The notes: generated by a model not told the origin, from the sequence alone. DNA of 64,000 nt from Psychrobacter maritimus (GCF_904846345.1 NZ_CAJHAJ010000007.1:62001-126000), one strand, 5' to 3'; shown: positions 34,372 to 45,567, numbered from the stretch's first letter. Program-made: numbers and translations.

Positions 34372-35610
34372 TTACCAAGAGCCGCCTGCCCCGCCGCCGC
34401 CAAAGCCGCCGCCACCTCCTCCGAAGCCACCTCCTCCGAAGCCACCTCCTCCGAAGCCGCCACCGCCGAAGCCGCCACCACTACTGCCGCCCATACCCGG
34501 TAAGAACACCATGCCACCGCCGCCGCGTCCTCCACGACCACCGCGCCCGCCACCTGAGCCGCGCGAAATTAAAAACAGCCATAAAAATATCGCCATAATT
34601 AAGGTCATAAAGAAACCGCCGCCCAAGGCAAGCGAGCCTGCAAAGAAACCGCCCGCAGTCAGGATAGAACCAAAGATGCGCCCAAAGATACTGGTAATAA
34701 AGCTACCAAATATCATCGCCATCACGAATAAAAACACCGGTGATGGATTTTCACCAATATCACTTTGGCTTTGACTGCGTTCAGCCGCTTGCGCATCGGC
34801 ACGCGCCAACACTTCAGGATCAGCGGTCAGACGATTTTGCAGGGCATCAACGCCGGCCAATATCCCAGCGCCATAGTTATTTTGCTTAAATAGCGGCGTA
34901 ATATCTTCACGAATAATACGGTTGACCGCAGAATCGGGCAACACACCCTCTAACCCATAACCGGTCAAAATGTACATATCACGGTCATTGACGGCAACGA
35001 CCATCAGTAAGCCATCATCAATGTCTTTATTACCAAGCTGCCATTTTTCGGCAACCTGTAACGCATAGTCAAAGATTGGCATACCATTGGTCGTCGGTAC
35101 AATGACAACCGCAGCTTGCGCCAAACCTTGCTGATAGATACCTCTTAGCTGCGCCTCTAAGCGTTGTTTTTCTTGCGGGTTTAAGATATTGGCTTGATCA
35201 ATAACGGGTGAATTCAGGATGAGCTTATCAGCATCAACACTTTCGGCACTCGACTGCACAGCTGGTTTAGTGGCTGTCGACGCGCCTGTCCCTTTTTCGC
35301 CACTACCATTATTAGCGTTTGCCGCATTGGGATTAATAGCATCATTGCCAATGATGGCCTCATTAATCGCTTCGTTACCTAAGACGGCATCGTTAAGGGC
35401 TTCATTAGATTCTGCGGCTTTTGCAATCGCTACCAAATCCTCGACACTACGATTTTGCATATCTGAGGCGCTATCGCTAGCGACAGCAATATTATCATTA
35501 ACACTGCCGTTGGTATTAGCATCGGTATTGGGCGCAGCATGCAGCACCGAGCCACTAGCGATGCTTAGGGTGAATAATAATGCGGATAAAAGTGCTTTTG
35601 AATTATTCAT
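34372..35610 (-). CDS. TPM domain membrane protein with Gly-rich tail (YgcG-like)
   Basis: 412 residues. Signal peptide (about 1-26), Asn/Ala/Asp-rich linker (about 28-130), TPM domain (about 135-260; VIDQANILNPQEKQRLEAQL, WQLGNKDIDDGLLMVVAVNDRDMYILTGYGLEG), two membrane helices (about 295-350) and a Gly/Phe tail of GGGGFGGGG repeats ending in GAGGSW. This is the YgcG layout. TPM domains occur in photosystem repair and in LemA-linked envelope proteins. Starts with GAGGTGG spaced 12 nt before ATG. The GC-rich tail repeats are noteworthy. Confidence 0.9.
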   Translation of the reverse strand: MNNSKALLSALLFTLSIASGSVLHAAPNTDANTNGSVNDNIAVASDSASDMQNRSVEDLVAIAKAAESNEALNDAVLGNEAINEAIIGNDAINPNAANANNGSGEKGTGASTATKPAVQSSAESVDADKLILNSPVIDQANILNPQEKQRLEAQLRGIYQQGLAQAAVVIVPTTNGMPIFDYALQVAEKWQLGNKDIDDGLLMVVAVNDRDMYILTGYGLEGVLPDSAVNRIIREDITPLFKQNNYGAGILAGVDALQNRLTADPEVLARADAQAAERSQSQSDIGENPSPVFLFVMAMIFGSFITSIFGRIFGSILTAGGFFAGSLALGGGFFMTLIMAIFLWLFLISRGSGGGRGGRGGRGGGGMVFLPGMGGSSGGGFGGGGFGGGGFGGGGFGGGGGGFGGGGAGGSW

Positions 35611-35748
35611 CTAATCTATACCACCTCAAATAACATCTGGACTAAATTAATGGCTGCAAAACCAAGCTAACGGCAAGGCGACGGATATAAAAGCGCTCAA
35701 TAGAAAAACTCACTATAAACGCTCATCTTCATCCGCCACGATTTTACT

Positions 35749-36381
35749 TTACTGAGCGGTCTTCGTATCGTCATCACCAAAGTCTACACTGGGTGCAGTC
35801 GATATCTCTTTTTCATTGGCGACGCTAAAGTTTGGCTTTGGATCCATACCAAATACTTTGGCAGTAATATTGGTTGGGAACTGGCGCACTGTAGTGTTAT
35901 AGCCTTGAACTTCTTGGATATAACGATTACGCGCCACAGCGATACGATTTTCCGTACCTTCAAGCTGAGCTTGCAAGTCTTGGAACAGCGCATCTGACTT
36001 TAGATCAGGATAACGCTCAGAAACCGCCATTAGACGTGATAGTGCCCCAGTCATCTGGTCTTGGGCAGCGGCATAACGCTCCATCGCTTCAGGGTCATTG
36101 AGCAGCTCTGGAGTGATGGTGATACCGCCAGCTTGTGAGCGCGCCGCAGCAACTTGGGTAAATACCTCTTGTTCTTGCTCAGCATATTGCTGCACAACTT
36201 TAACTAAGTTTGGCACCAAATCCGAGCGGCGCTGGTATTGGTTGACCACCTCCGACCACGACGCCGTGACTTGCTCATCTTGCGCTTGCAGATTGTTATA
36301 ACCACAACCTGTTAAACCAACGGTAGATGTGGCCAATACGGCTGCTAGCAACATAGGTTTTACAATAGATTTACGCGTCAT
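35749..36381 (-). CDS. lemA: LemA family lipoprotein
   Basis: 210 residues from ATG 36381 (AGGAGAG just upstream); the frame extends 23 codons further but that part is not signal-like. Lipobox LTGC with C26. The LemA domain follows: VTASWSEVVNQYQRRSDLVPNLVKVVQQYAEQEQEVFTQV, then MAVSERYPDLKSD and TENRIAVARNRYIQEVQGYNT. It is a predicted coiled-coil outer or periplasmic lipoprotein. LemA genes next to TPM genes are a common pair; the module order here is lemA, long TPM, short TPM. Confidence 0.93.
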   Translation of the reverse strand: MTRKSIVKPMLLAAVLATSTVGLTGCGYNNLQAQDEQVTASWSEVVNQYQRRSDLVPNLVKVVQQYAEQEQEVFTQVAAARSQAGGITITPELLNDPEAMERYAAAQDQMTGALSRLMAVSERYPDLKSDALFQDLQAQLEGTENRIAVARNRYIQEVQGYNTTVRQFPTNITAKVFGMDPKPNFSVANEKEISTAPSVDFGDDDTKTAQ

Positions 36382-37385
36382 TTTTGACTCTCCTAAAAAT
36401 GGTAAATAACAAACAAGACGTTTTTTTAAGCACTTTTTAATCATACACATTTATATAGGCGTATATCTCCTCCTCTACAAATGTGTCGCCTGCGATACAT
36501 TGTGCTAATAATGGCGCTATCAGGTTACTTTTACAATTCATCGTTACCAAAACACAACCGCAAAGGCACGGCTCCTAGCAAGAGTTTGAGCGCTTTTTTC
36601 GACCTCTCTTAACTCATAAATCCTGACTATATTTTGAGCAACATTGAAGAAGTGGTGACAAAAGCGTGATAAATAAAGGATTTTATCACTCTATGGCATA
36701 AATTCAGTGTTAATAAACACTAATATATAAACGCCTTTATAAAGAAAATTCTAGTAATTGGCTAAAAAATATGGCAAATTGCAGTTACGTAGCCGTACGG
36801 TTTGAATACATTTGGTAGTGGACTTGTTACATTTTTGGTATTAGAGAATTGATAACAGCCCCTTAAAAAAGGATTGATAAGCAAACAGATGCTTGCTTAT
36901 CAAGCTTAGCATAGAGATGTAAGCGACCGATATGACTCATAGAAAGTGGATTGCCATCACCTTGAGGATGGAGATTTAATATTATAACCGCCTGCTTTGT
37001 CCGCTGATCTATTGATAACTGCTTAAGCATTTATAATGTGATAACAAAACATCGTCGTTATCAAACCGCAAAAAGATAGATAAGAATAGCAACCGTCGCT
37101 CATTTATTGCCATTTATAAATAAGCAGTTAATAAGGGGTGAGTTTGATTACTAGCTAGCGCCAATAAGCGCTTGCCTGCGATCAATATTGCTAATAGACC
37201 CCGCGGATAAAGACAGAAAACTACAGTCCATTCTTGGTGGCTAAGCGCGTATGAAACTTAATCGATAGGCTTAAGTAGATGCCGATTATTTGAGAAGTTG
37301 GTTTTAATAAGGAAATTAAATAGCAAACTTACTCTAAGCATCATCATATATAGCCACTTTGAGACAGTACTAGGAATATATACAT
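36382..37385. other. Long intergenic region upstream of the AGCS symporter gene
   Basis: About 1 kb between divergent genes, no convincing gene on either strand. A perfect 11-bp stem TTGATAAGCAA / TTGCTTATCAA (36874-36884, 36893-36903) lacks a T-run. The rest shows nothing I can identify; no glycine riboswitch consensus was found upstream of this amino-acid symporter. Confidence 0.6.
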
Positions 37386-38936
37386 ATGGAAAGTTTAGTT
37401 AATGTAGTAAACGGAATTATCTGGAGCCCGGCATTAATTTATTTATGCTTGGGCGCAGGTTTATTTTATTCCATCATGACGCGCTTCGTACAAGTACGTT
37501 TATTCAGTGAAATGATCAGCTTACTATTTAAAGGTAAGTCGAGTGCACAGGGTATTTCATCATTTCAGGCACTTGCCGTATCCTTAGCAGGTCGTGTGGG
37601 TATGGGTAACATCGCAGGGGTAGCAGCAGCTATCGGCTTCGGTGGTCCTGGTGCGGTATTTTGGATGTGGGTTGTGGCGTTCTTAGGCGCATCTACCGCT
37701 TATGTCGAATCAACCCTCGCACAGATTTATAAAGAAAAAGACGTCGTCACTGGCGAGTATCGTGGTGGTCCCGCTTATTACTTTGAGCGCGCGCTTGGTC
37801 AACGCTGGTACGGCATTATTTTTGCCATCGCGTCTATCTTAGCTTGTGGTATGTTCTTACCTGGTGTGCAAGCAAACGGCGTTATCAATGCCTTTGCACA
37901 GGTGATGGGTGAAGGCACCGTGATGAATATCGGTAGCTTAGAAGTGGGCTCTATGCGTCTTGTCGCATTGGGTATCATTCTAGTGGTGCTAGCGATTATT
38001 ATCTTTGGTGGTATTAAACGTATCGCAACCTTTACTGAGTACGCGGTTCCTTTTATGGCACTGGGTTATATTGGCCTAGCGCTAGTCATCATGTTTACAA
38101 ACTACCAGATGATTCCAGAAGTATTTGGCTTAATCATTGGTGATGCCTTTACCGCTCAAGCCGGTTTTGGTGCGGCCATCGGTTGGGGTGTAAAACGTGG
38201 TATTTACTCTAACGAAGCCGGTCAAGGTACAGGTCCTCATGCTGCTGGTGCGGCTGAAGTTGAGCATCCATCACAGCAAGGTTTGGTACAGGCATTTTCA
38301 GTCTATGTTGATACCTTATTGGTTTGTTCGGCGACTGCCTTTATGATTTTGACCATGGGTACTTATAACATCCAAGGTACGCTACCTGACGGTCAATACA
38401 TCGTACAAAACGTTGCAGCGGGCGTTGAGATTAACTCACCTGCCTTTACCCAAATGGCAATGGAATCAGTATACGGTCAATTTGGTAACACCTTTATCGC
38501 AATCGCCGTATTCTTCTTTGCCTTTACCACCATTTTGGCTTACTACTATATCGCTGAAGTAAACGTTGCGTACTTAACGCGCTTTATCAGCCGCGGTGCC
38601 AATAAAACCGGTCTATTCTTAGTTAAAGTACTAATTATGGTGATGGTTGCCTACGGTGGTCTTAACTCAGCCGGTTATATCTGGGCGATTGGTGATATTG
38701 GTGTTGGTCTCATGGCTTGGCTTAATATCGTTGGTATTTTGGTCATCTTCTTTGTCGCGCGTCCAACGCTTACCATGCTGAAAGACTATGAAGCACAGCG
38801 TAAAGCTGGCGTGAAGCACTATACGTTTGATCCAGCAAAATTCGGTATCAAAAACGCGCCTTATTGGGAAGAGCGTCATCTTAAGCAACAACAAAGAATG
38901 GCAGCCCAAGATCCACTACATAAAGAGCGTCTATAA
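37386..38936 (+). CDS. Alanine/glycine:cation symporter (AGCS family)
   Basis: 516 residues with about ten membrane helices. Family signatures: SSFQALAVSLAGRVGMGNIAGVAAAI near 60-85 and GVKRGIYSNEAGQGTGPHAAGAAEVEHPSQQG (about 267-298). It imports alanine or glycine with sodium in the inner membrane. Length and motifs are standard. It stands alone with a terminator at 39041-39070. Confidence 0.95.
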   Translation: MESLVNVVNGIIWSPALIYLCLGAGLFYSIMTRFVQVRLFSEMISLLFKGKSSAQGISSFQALAVSLAGRVGMGNIAGVAAAIGFGGPGAVFWMWVVAFLGASTAYVESTLAQIYKEKDVVTGEYRGGPAYYFERALGQRWYGIIFAIASILACGMFLPGVQANGVINAFAQVMGEGTVMNIGSLEVGSMRLVALGIILVVLAIIIFGGIKRIATFTEYAVPFMALGYIGLALVIMFTNYQMIPEVFGLIIGDAFTAQAGFGAAIGWGVKRGIYSNEAGQGTGPHAAGAAEVEHPSQQGLVQAFSVYVDTLLVCSATAFMILTMGTYNIQGTLPDGQYIVQNVAAGVEINSPAFTQMAMESVYGQFGNTFIAIAVFFFAFTTILAYYYIAEVNVAYLTRFISRGANKTGLFLVKVLIMVMVAYGGLNSAGYIWAIGDIGVGLMAWLNIVGILVIFFVARPTLTMLKDYEAQRKAGVKHYTFDPAKFGIKNAPYWEERHLKQQQRMAAQDPLHKERL

Positions 38937-39040
38937 TTCACTCTAGTGTAGTGCTGTCTAAGTCGTATTAATAGTATCGATGACATTGATAGTATTGCAT
39001 TAATAGCATCGACAGTATTGACAGCATCGATAAAAAAACA

Positions 39041-39072
39041 AAAGCCCGAGGCCATTGTCTCGGGCTTTTTTA
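39041..39072 (+). terminator. Intrinsic terminator of the AGCS gene
   Basis: AAAGCCCGAG (39041-39050), 8-nt loop, CTCGGGCTTT (39059-39068), T-run. Confidence 0.9.
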
Positions 39073-39150
39073 TGCGCGTAATATTGTTATAAAGACTGTG
39101 ATATATTTTGCGATGAGTCATGAAATAAGTCATGAAATAAGTCATGAAAC

Positions 39151-39180
39151 ATAAAAAAGCCCAGCTCGGTGGCTGGGCTT
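39151..39180 (-). terminator. Intrinsic terminator of the first fasciclin gene
   Basis: AAGCCCAGC (39157-39165) pairs with GCTGGGCTT (39172-39180); on the minus strand a T-run follows. Upstream, three AGTCATGAAATA-type repeats (39115-39148) fill the short gap. Confidence 0.85.
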
Positions 39181-39228
39181 CTTAAACACTTAGATACTTT
39201 TATTGTTGTTTATAGCGATAAAATCAGC

Positions 39229-39837
39229 TTATTTAGGTAGCAGTACATTATCAATCACATGGACTACACCATTGGTCGCCATCATATCTGTGCCAACGAT
39301 ATTAGCCGAATTGCCGCTCGCATCAGTAATGACGTTGGCATCGCTGATAGAGAACGTTTGACCGTTTGCGGTTTCAATAGCATTGCCATAAGGGATATCA
39401 GCGGCTTTTACTACCATCGGTACGACATGATAAGTCAGGACGCTAGTGAGCATCTCTTTATCTGCCAATAACTGTTCTTTGGTGATGTTAAGCTTGGTTA
39501 ATAAAGCAGCAAAGGCATCATCGGTTGGGGCAAATACGGTGTACTGACCTTCTGCCATCATCATGTCATCAAGGTCGGCGGCTTGTAGTGCTGCCGTTAA
39601 AATGGTTAGATTTTCATTACCGGCCGCCATCTCGCCAATGCTTTGGGTAGCCATATCTGCTGGCATGGCAGTCGCGTCTGCTTCAGCCATTGCTTCAGGG
39701 GCAACTTCTGGCTCAACGACGACGTCAGTAGTCGCTTCTGGCTCAACTGGCTCGGTAACAGCTTCTTTATCGTCACAAGCAGCTAGTGACAATGCAGCGG
39801 TAACGACAGCGATAGATAATAGGTTCTTCTTTAACAT
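39229..39837 (-). CDS. Fasciclin (FAS1) domain lipoprotein
   Basis: 202 residues. Lipobox LAAC with C21 followed by an acidic Glu/Ala/Val linker (about 22-65). One FAS1 domain (about 70-202): ENLTILTAALQAADLDDMM, TVFAPTDDAFAALL, LTYHVVPMVV, and the end GVVHVIDNVLLPK. FAS1 domains mediate adhesion and carbohydrate or protein binding on the cell surface. It is a paralogue of the gene at 40394-40948, and a small remnant of a third copy lies between them. Confidence 0.92.
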   Translation of the reverse strand: MLKKNLLSIAVVTAALSLAACDDKEAVTEPVEPEATTDVVVEPEVAPEAMAEADATAMPADMATQSIGEMAAGNENLTILTAALQAADLDDMMMAEGQYTVFAPTDDAFAALLTKLNITKEQLLADKEMLTSVLTYHVVPMVVKAADIPYGNAIETANGQTFSISDANVITDASGNSANIVGTDMMATNGVVHVIDNVLLPK

Positions 39838-40045
39838 AGGGTATTCCTTTGGGGTAAATGGTTGGTGATTGGATTGTTTATAAATGGATAAGGATTTGAG
39901 TGAATGGCTTATAAATAAGTAATTTAGTGAATATGTAATACCGATAACTTTTAATAACTAACATGCTAAGTTAATAAAGAAAGCTTAGAAATAAACCAAC
40001 GATTTCAATGACTACCATATTAGCTGATTATTTTTTAATTGGTGC

Positions 40046-40090
40046 TTACTTAGGTAGCGACACTGTATCGATCACGTGTATAAAGCCCTT
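40046..40090 (-). pseudogene. Remnant of a third fasciclin gene (C-terminal end)
   Basis: Reads KGFIHVIDTVSLPK then stop, matching the conserved C-terminal GVVHVIDNVLLPK of both neighbours. The frame is lost directly upstream. The local duplication has left only about 15 codons. The rest of 39838-40393 holds no gene. Confidence 0.7.
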
Positions 40091-40186
40091 GTTAGGTTAA
40101 TAACCCTTTTTAGCTTAAAAACCAATATTGGCTTATAGGCTATCAATATAGTCAGTTCAAAATAAAAGCGATACGTTATAGCTATT

Positions 40187-40254
40187 TGCGACTGGTATAA
40201 ATTTTCCTTGCTTGCTGTTATCACAGAGGCTACGAAAAATTCATCCCAGTCGCA
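40187..40254 (-). repeat. Dispersed palindrome-ended repeat, copy 2
   Basis: Terminal inverted repeats TGCGACTGGTAT (40187-40198) and ATCCCAGTCGCA (40243-40254), 11 of 12 matching. The interior, read on the minus strand, shares GCCTCTGTGATAACAGCAAG-like and AAGGAAAATTTATACCAG segments with 16851-16930. Confidence 0.7.
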
Positions 40255-40393
40255 CTGTATCGATTTTAAAGTAATTCTACTATAGCATTTGTAGTATATG
40301 AGCTTGTGTACTACCTAAATAAGCAGCTTATTAAATACTTGTTTGAATTTATACAGCTTATATAAGAGCTTATTTAAGAAATTAATTAATCAC

Positions 40394-40948
40394 TTATTTA
40401 GGCATCAGTACTCTATCAATCACATGCACCACCCCATTACTCGCAGCGATATCAGTTTTTAGAATCTTGGTTATGCGACCACTTTCATCCATGAGTCTGC
40501 CTTGTGGTGTAATGACCAATGTATCCGTACTTAGCATGGTGTAATTACCGGGTCTGACGTGTTTTTGATAAACGGGCGTGTTACCTTTTAGCACATGGTA
40601 AGTCAAAATTTTAGTGAGCAATGGTTTGTTGGCAAACAGCTCAGCTTTGGTCATGCCCGTTTCTTGTAATGCTTGAACAAAGGCGGCATTGGTCGGTGCC
40701 AATACCGTATAGCTTGCACTGGTATCAGATAATGCGCCTGCTAAATCAGCAGCGACCACCGCTTCTACCAATAGCGAAAAATCTGGATTGCTTTGAGCGA
40801 TTTGTACCACGTTCATACTGGTGGTAGCTTGGCTATGCATCGGTGCTTTCATAGTTGGGCTTTTGGTTGGCATCATATTATTACAAGCGCTAAGACCTGC
40901 GATAGAGAGTGCCAGGGTGCCAAGGGTGGCGATTTTAACTAGTTTCAT
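40394..40948 (-). CDS. Fasciclin (FAS1) domain lipoprotein
   Basis: 184 residues. Lipobox LSAC with C22, then a short Met/Pro/Thr-rich link and one FAS1 domain (about 48-184): VVQIAQSNPDFSLLVEAVVAADLAGAL, YTVLAPTNAAFVQAL, LTYHVLKGN and the end GVVHVIDRVLMPK. Surface adhesion or matrix role inferred from family. AGGAC lies near the start. Paralogue of the gene at 39229. Confidence 0.92.
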   Translation of the reverse strand: MKLVKIATLGTLALSIAGLSACNNMMPTKSPTMKAPMHSQATTSMNVVQIAQSNPDFSLLVEAVVAADLAGALSDTSASYTVLAPTNAAFVQALQETGMTKAELFANKPLLTKILTYHVLKGNTPVYQKHVRPGNYTMLSTDTLVITPQGRLMDESGRITKILKTDIAASNGVVHVIDRVLMPK

Positions 40949-41688
40949 AACATTGTCCTTAATGATTGAATAACTATAATTTATTTAGTTTTTATGCCCG
41001 TCTTACAGTCAGATTGTCTTTCCTTAGAACTACTGCTTATATCAGAAGCACTGCTTACATCGCTGGTTGATTCCCAATTGTTAATCACTCACAAATAAAA
41101 ACCATTAACAGTTACTAATAAGCATTGCTTATGAAACGCCAATCCTTCTGAACTTAAATTAACATATAGCTGGTCGTTATAAATTTACGTTTACGCTATT
41201 TTTTGTGCTATCGATGTAAGTTTTGTCAGTGTTTTAGGTGAATAATTAGCGTTTCACGCTTGAAAGCAAAGCTTTATGTAATCATTGCTTGAAAGGATAT
41301 TCATTTGTACCAAATGGCATTATCCAATAGAATCAATAAAAGAGAATCAATACAAGAGAATCAATACAAGAGAATCTAAAGCTATCATGCATGCATCATG
41401 GTAGGTTTAATCATAAAGCCATTTGTAAAACGCCAAATATCAAATATGTCTAAATGCGATGGCTGCAATGGTTTTGCCAAAGCGGAATAAGCACAATCCC
41501 GTGATTCATAGGCATTTCATGCTAGAATAATCCAGATTTTCTTATCGGTTTTAAGCCGCTATTTTATGAAGTATATTATTTAAACGCCCTATTTTCTTAC
41601 TCAGCTAACTTAGTAAGCTAACCCTAAAAAATATTGAACGACGTTACCTCCTTCCCTTTATTATCTTGACTCTATAAGCAGCGCTCCT
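40949..41688. other. Intergenic region upstream of metH with 14-bp tandem repeats
   Basis: About 740 bp, no gene. A tandem array of AGAATCAATAMAAG (14 bp, about 3.8 copies) lies at 41329-41381. I see no cobalamin riboswitch consensus despite MetH being B12-dependent. Other segments are AT-rich and unremarkable. Confidence 0.6.
41329..41381 (+). repeat. 14-bp tandem repeat, 3.8 copies
   Basis: Units at 41329, 41343 and 41357 read AGAATCAATAAAAG, AGAATCAATACAAG and AGAATCAATACAAG; a partial fourth starts at 41371. Copy number could vary between strains by slippage. Confidence 0.85.
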
Positions 41689-44600
41689 ATGACTCAAAAC
41701 ACCACCACATCACCGACCTCTTCTCCCGCTGATAGCTATACAGATGTAGCTAATGCATCAAACACGGCTAATGACTTTATTCTCACGCCGCCGGCTGTGT
41801 TTCCTTATAAGGCGCAGCAACAGAACGCGCGCGCTCGTATCACCGAGCAGATGGCGTCGCGGATTTTGATGTTAGATGGGGCGATGGGCACGCATATTCA
41901 GAACTATAAGCTCGAGGAAGCAGATTATCGTGGTGAGCGTTTTGCCGATATTGAGCAAGATGTACGCGGTAATAATGATTTGCTGGTACTCACGCAGCCG
42001 CAGATGATTAAAGAGATTCATATTGCCCATCTGGAAGCTGGTGCGGATATTATTGAGACCAATAGCTTTAATGGTACGCGCCTATCGATGGCCGACTATA
42101 ATATGCAACATCTGGTGCCAGAACTGAATAAAACTGCTGCCAAAATTGCACGCGAAGCTGCTGATGAATTTACCGCTAAGACCCCAGAAAAGCTACGCTT
42201 TGTCGCTGGGGTTATCGGTCCAACGTCGCGTACCTGTTCATTATCTCCCGATGTTAATGACCCCGCCTTTCGTAATATTACCTTTGATGAATTAGTACTG
42301 AACTATCGCGAGGCGACGCTAGCATTGATAGAAGGCGGCGTCGATATCCTGTTAATCGAGACCATTTTTGATACGCTAAATGCCAAGGCAGCCATCTTTG
42401 CGGTAACCGGCGTCTTCGATGATATTGGTTTTGAGTTACCGATTATGATTTCGGGCACGATTACCGATGCTTCGGGTCGTACCTTATCAGGTCAAACGGC
42501 TGAGGCATTTTATAACTCGATTCGCCATGCTAAACCATTATCAGTTGGCTTCAACTGTGCTTTGGGCGCTGATGCGCTACGTCCACATATCCAAACACTA
42601 TCAAATATTGCCAATACTTATGTATCTGCGCATCCGAACGCTGGTCTGCCCAATGAGTTTGGTGAGTATGATGAAAGCGCTAGAGAAACCGCGGCACTGC
42701 TTGAAGGCTTTGCCAAAGCCGGTATCTTAAATATCGTCGGCGGCTGCTGTGGTACGACGCCTGAGCACATTCGCCAAATCGCTAATATGGTGGCCAATTA
42801 TCCACCGCGCGTCATTCCTGAAATCGCCCCTGCCTGCCGCTTATCGGGACTTGAACCTTTTACCATTACGCCTGAGAGCTTGTTCGTCAACGTCGGTGAG
42901 CGTACCAACGTTACTGGCTCAAAGAAATTCTTACGCTTGATTAAGACCGAAGCTTATACCGAAGCGCTCGATGTCGCCCGTGACCAAGTTGAAGGTGGCG
43001 CGCAAATCGTCGATATCAATATGGATGAGGGCATGCTTGACTCCAAGCAAGCGATGATTCACTTCGTTAATTTGGTGTCTGGCGAGCCAGATATCAGCCG
43101 TGTGCCATTGATGCTCGACTCGTCAAAATGGGACATTATCGAAGAAGGGCTTAAACGTACCCAAGGTAAATGTGTCGTTAACTCAATCTCATTAAAAGAA
43201 GGTCATGCCGAGTTCGTTGAGCGCGCCAAGCTTTGTATGCGCTATGGTGCCGCTGTTATTGTCATGGCATTTGATGAAGACGGTCAGGCCGATACTTACG
43301 AGCGTAAAATTCAGATTTGTCAGCGTAGCTACGATGTCTTGGTTAATGAGGTCGGCTTCCCATCGGAAGACATCATCTTTGATCCAAACATCTTTGCGGT
43401 TGCGACCGGTATCACTGAGCATAATAACTATGGCGCTGACTTTATTAATGCGACCAAATGGATTACGGAAAACTTACCAAATGCGATGGTATCGGGCGGC
43501 GTCTCTAACGTCTCGTTTAGTTTCCGTGGTAATCCGATTCGTGAGGCTATTAACTCGGTATTCCTTTATCATGCGATTCAAAACGGCTTGACCATGGGTA
43601 TCGTCAATCCAGCGATGCTTGAGCTCTATGATGATATTCCAAAGGAAGCCCGCGACGCCATCGAAGATGTCATGCTCAATCGCAACCAAGGCGAGAGCGG
43701 TCAAGATGCTACCGAACGTCTGATGACCATCGCTGAAAGCTATCAAGATGGCGGTAAGAAAAAGGACAGCACCGTCGATATGTCATGGCGCGAAGGCACG
43801 GTCGAAGAGCGTATTGCTCATGCGTTAGTAAAAGGTATCACGACCTTTATCGATGCCGATACCAAAGAGGCGTGGGAGAAGTATCCCAAGCCATTAGAAG
43901 TTATCGAAGGGCCATTAATGGACGGTATGAATATCGTCGGCGACTTATTTGGCGCTGGTAAAATGTTCTTACCGCAAGTGGTGAAATCTGCCCGCGTCAT
44001 GAAGCAATCGGTCGCTTGGCTGAACCCATACATCGAAGCCGAAAAAGTCGAGGGCGAAAAGAAAGGTAAAATCCTCATGGCGACGGTCAAAGGTGACGTT
44101 CATGATATCGGCAAAAACATCGTCGGCGTGGTACTTGGCTGTAATGGCTACGATATCGTCGATTTGGGCGTGATGGTACCTTGTGAGAAAATCCTTGATA
44201 CGGCAATCGCAGAGGAAGTCGATATCATCGGGCTATCAGGTCTTATTACCCCAAGCCTCGATGAGATGGTCTATGTCGCTAAGCAAATGCAAGAGCGCGG
44301 CATGACCCTACCCTTAATGATTGGCGGGGCAACGACTTCTAAAGCGCATACGGCGGTTAAAGTCGAACCACAATACCAAAACGATGCCGTCATTTATGTA
44401 TCGGACGCTTCACGCTCAGTTGGCGTAGTGACTAAGCTGCTATCCAAAGAGCACCGTCAAGGCTTAATCGATGAGACGCGCGAAGAGTACATCAAAGTAC
44501 GTGAGCGCCTTGCTAAGCGTCAGCCGAAAGCAGCAAAAATATCTTATGCTGAGTCGATAGAGCTTGGTTTTAAAGATGATTGGGACAATTACATACCGCC

Positions 44601-45507
44601 AGTGCCTAATAAGCTCGGACAAGTGATATTTGATGATTACCCCATCACTAACCTACTGCCTTATATCGACTGGACGCCATTCTTTATCTCTTGGGGACTT
44701 GCTGGTAAATATCCAAAAATCTTGCAAGATGAGGTGGTTGGTGAAGCGGCGCGTGATTTGTTTGATAATGCCAATGACTTGATGCAAAAAATGATTGATG
44801 AGAAGTTAATCGTTGCCAAAGGCGTCTTTAAGCTCATGCCAGCCCGTCGTACCGGTGCCGATACCGTCACCGTCTATGACAAAGCACCGACTGAGGGCGG
44901 CACAGCAGAATATCAATTTGAGCATTTGCGTCAGCAGAGTGACAAGGCTAGCGGCAAGCCAAACTTTAGCTTGGCAGACTTTATCTCGCCATCGGAAGCT
45001 CATACCGATTATCTTGGCGGCTTTACGGTTTCAATAGTCGGGACAGAAGCATTGGCGGAAAAGTATAAAGCCGCTGGCGATGACTATAATGCCATCATGG
45101 TGCAGGCATTATCTGACCGCTTAGCTGAAGCCTTTGCTGAGCATCTACATGAGCTGATTCGTAAAGAGTATTGGGGCTATCAGCCGACTGAGTCGCTCAG
45201 CAATGATGAGATGATTAAAGAAAAATACGTCGGTATCCGCCCTGCACCTGGCTACCCTGCCTGTCCTGAACATACCGAAAAAGGTAAACTTTTTGACTGG
45301 CTAGGCACCGTTGATGCTATCGGTACGAGACTCACTGAAAGCTATGCGATGTGGCCTGCTTCATCGGTCAGCGGCTTCTACTACTCGCATCCTGAGAGTG
45401 AATACTTTAATGTCGGTAAAATCAGCAGCGATCAGTTAGAGAGCTATGCTGAGCGTAAAGGTTGGGATATGAAGACTGCTGAGAAGTGGTTAAATCCGAA
45501 TTTGTAG
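41689..45507 (+). CDS. metH: Cobalamin-dependent methionine synthase
   Basis: 1272 residues with all five modules. Homocysteine domain (about 55-375) with zinc cysteines in GFNCALGA (about 288) and GGCCGT (about 352-353). Pterin-binding domain (about 395-650; [14 protein letters not shown]). Cobalamin cap and binding (about 690-930) with D-x-H-x-x-G in GDVHDIGKN near 802-807. Reactivation domain to the C-terminus ([15 protein letters not shown]). It transfers methyl from methyltetrahydrofolate to homocysteine. An extra Ser/Thr/Ala-rich N-terminus of about 40 residues is unusual. A hairpin with GTAGATG/CATCTAC arms (45531-45558) may terminate it. Confidence 0.97.
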   Translation: MTQNTTTSPTSSPADSYTDVANASNTANDFILTPPAVFPYKAQQQNARARITEQMASRILMLDGAMGTHIQNYKLEEADYRGERFADIEQDVRGNNDLLVLTQPQMIKEIHIAHLEAGADIIETNSFNGTRLSMADYNMQHLVPELNKTAAKIAREAADEFTAKTPEKLRFVAGVIGPTSRTCSLSPDVNDPAFRNITFDELVLNYREATLALIEGGVDILLIETIFDTLNAKAAIFAVTGVFDDIGFELPIMISGTITDASGRTLSGQTAEAFYNSIRHAKPLSVGFNCALGADALRPHIQTLSNIANTYVSAHPNAGLPNEFGEYDESARETAALLEGFAKAGILNIVGGCCGTTPEHIRQIANMVANYPPRVIPEIAPACRLSGLEPFTITPESLFVNVGERTNVTGSKKFLRLIKTEAYTEALDVARDQVEGGAQIVDINMDEGMLDSKQAMIHFVNLVSGEPDISRVPLMLDSSKWDIIEEGLKRTQGKCVVNSISLKEGHAEFVERAKLCMRYGAAVIVMAFDEDGQADTYERKIQICQRSYDVLVNEVGFPSEDIIFDPNIFAVATGITEHNNYGADFINATKWITENLPNAMVSGGVSNVSFSFRGNPIREAINSVFLYHAIQNGLTMGIVNPAMLELYDDIPKEARDAIEDVMLNRNQGESGQDATERLMTIAESYQDGGKKKDSTVDMSWREGTVEERIAHALVKGITTFIDADTKEAWEKYPKPLEVIEGPLMDGMNIVGDLFGAGKMFLPQVVKSARVMKQSVAWLNPYIEAEKVEGEKKGKILMATVKGDVHDIGKNIVGVVLGCNGYDIVDLGVMVPCEKILDTAIAEEVDIIGLSGLITPSLDEMVYVAKQMQERGMTLPLMIGGATTSKAHTAVKVEPQYQNDAVIYVSDASRSVGVVTKLLSKEHRQGLIDETREEYIKVRERLAKRQPKAAKISYAESIELGFKDDWDNYIPPVPNKLGQVIFDDYPITNLLPYIDWTPFFISWGLAGKYPKILQDEVVGEAARDLFDNANDLMQKMIDEKLIVAKGVFKLMPARRTGADTVTVYDKAPTEGGTAEYQFEHLRQQSDKASGKPNFSLADFISPSEAHTDYLGGFTVSIVGTEALAEKYKAAGDDYNAIMVQALSDRLAEAFAEHLHELIRKEYWGYQPTESLSNDEMIKEKYVGIRPAPGYPACPEHTEKGKLFDWLGTVDAIGTRLTESYAMWPASSVSGFYYSHPESEYFNVGKISSDQLESYAERKGWDMKTAEKWLNPNL

Positions 45508-45567
45508 TGGATTTTCAAACACTAAGTAAAGTAGATGGTTTCTAAGCAAATCATCTACCTCTATAAA

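Noticed and set aside
36451..37385. Possible glycine riboswitch before the AGCS symporter gene
   Set aside because: The known consensus stems and conserved bases were not found; only one simple hairpin is present.
40949..41688. Possible cobalamin riboswitch before metH
   Set aside because: No B12-box-like sequence was recognised; the tandem repeats do not match any riboswitch element.
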